Shown piece after piece: positions 63,623-64,000 of a DNA stretch of 64,000 nt. The first letter of the stretch is position 1, and every line of letters begins with the position of its first letter. Under the pieces are notes generated by a model. That model did no database searches. It was not told the origin of the DNA and saw nothing but the letters and a program-made list of their open reading frames with translations. A program made the translations under genes and the position numbers. This DNA comes from DATKAS01 sp963733765 (GTDB lineage Bacteria > Actinomycetota > Acidimicrobiia > Acidimicrobiales > DATKAS01). The stretch lies in NCBI GenBank assembly GCA_963733765.1, contig CAVTEI010000007.1, forward strand, positions 124,001-188,000. Direction: 5' to 3'.

Positions 63623-64000
63623 GTGCCCGACAGCAGCCTGCTGCTCTCCGACGAGGAGTGGCTCGACCTCGAGTCGATGGGCCGGCAGCGTGCGTATCGC
63701 AAGGGCCAGGTCATCTTCCGCGAGGGACAACCGGGTGGCACCGTCCTGGCGATCCGCTCGGGTGTCGTGAAGATCTCGGTCGTCACGCCCACCGGACGCG
63801 ACATCCTCCTTGCGGTGAAGGAGCGGGGATCGCTCGTCGGCGAGCTGGCGGCCATCGATGGCCGCCCGCGCTCGGCGACCGCGACGGCGCTCGACGGCGT
63901 GCGCGCGATCGGCCTGAGTGACGGCGCGTTCGGCGAATTCCTCGACCGACATCCTCGGATGGCGCTGCGTCTCTTGCGCACCCTCGCCGACCAGATCAGA
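63623..64000 (+). CDS. Crp/Fnr-family transcriptional regulator (N-terminal part, runs off the right edge)
   Basis: 126 residues visible. Cyclic-nucleotide-binding fold: RKGQVIFREGQPGGTVLAIRSGVVKIS, LVGELAAIDGRPRSATATALDG (phosphate-binding cassette with G-E-L and R-S-A) and the start of the long C-helix. The cassette is intact enough to bind cAMP. The helix-turn-helix lies beyond the edge. GTG 63623 with TACCCT (63611-63616) 6 nt upstream. Confidence 0.87.
   Translation, partial: MPDSSLLLSDEEWLDLESMGRQRAYRKGQVIFREGQPGGTVLAIRSGVVKISVVTPTGRDILLAVKERGSLVGELAAIDGRPRSATATALDGVRAIGLSDGAFGEFLDRHPRMALRLLRTLADQIR

Noticed and set aside
1..64000. CRISPR arrays, insertion sequences, transposases, integrases, rRNA operon
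   Set aside because: Looked for and not seen; the only mobile-element signs are the ssrA duplication and the 42-bp repeats.

Overview
The window comes from a GC-rich actinobacterium. Pointers are an F420-type LLM oxidoreductase, a TIGR03086 (mycothiol-isomerase-like) protein, an ECF sigma/RskA pair, an ECF41 sigma factor, and a mec-cysM-murI-MBL-rph-rdgB neighbourhood in the same order as in mycobacteria. Many starts have a TANNNT -10 box 5-9 nt upstream, which implies leaderless mRNAs. The mixture fits an uncultured Acidimicrobiia-like lineage better than a mycobacterium or streptomycete; this is inference. Many conserved genes, including the essential smpB and clpP, are split by 1-2 nt indels, often in homopolymers or CG runs. 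I read most of these as uncorrected sequencing or assembly errors and annotate each such locus as one gene.

Layout. 1-3.4 kb: the start of a PEP-utilising enzyme, bacterioferritin with its ferredoxin (candidate iron-box promoter), an MBL hydrolase and a TIGR03086 protein. 3.4-5.6 kb: a glyoxalase-like protein, a small conserved protein and a Rieske oxygenase. 5.5-9.8 kb: a membrane protein, CtaG and SCO1 (cytochrome oxidase assembly), a SnoaL protein and an RskA/ECF sigma pair. 9.8-18 kb: a TrmA-type RNA methyltransferase, rpe, and an AddB/AddA-like helicase-nuclease pair. 18-25 kb: lipoprotein, ClpP, tRNA-Leu, PhyH dioxygenase, truncated aldo/keto reductase, HerA-like ATPase, MFS transporter, PLP enzyme. 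25-33 kb: rdgB, rph, MBL, murI, cysM, an amidohydrolase, mec, smpB and rsgA (the last behind a leader peptide and hairpin). 32.6-39.7 kb: FAD oxidoreductase, ECF41 sigma, YcnI, LLM oxidoreductase, SDR, CoA-transferase and PhyH.

39.7-42.3 kb: tmRNA (ssrA), followed by a 2.25-kb island bounded by a 25-bp duplication of the ssrA 3' end, with 11-bp-phased GGTCAC repeats at both ends and no integrase. 42.3-46.5 kb: GlxA-type regulator, HD protein, alpha/beta hydrolase, two gene fragments and LtrA. 46.6-53.0 kb: a segment bounded by a perfect 42-bp direct repeat, even richer in GC and very dense in frameshifts. It carries a SARP/AfsR-type regulator, an MMPL transporter behind a perfect 24-bp palindrome, and a membrane protein. 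53-56 kb: MBL protein, LuxR/GAF regulator, a second cysteine-synthase-like enzyme.

56-64 kb: ankyrin protein, SRPBCC protein, nitroreductase; an exported intradiol dioxygenase preceded in frame by a degenerate family-2 glycosyltransferase half-domain and driven from 11-bp-phased TCTCA repeats; alpha/beta hydrolase, methyltransferase, DinB and cupin genes around a 34-bp operator; a VOC-O-methyltransferase fusion; glutathione peroxidase; and the start of a Crp/Fnr regulator.
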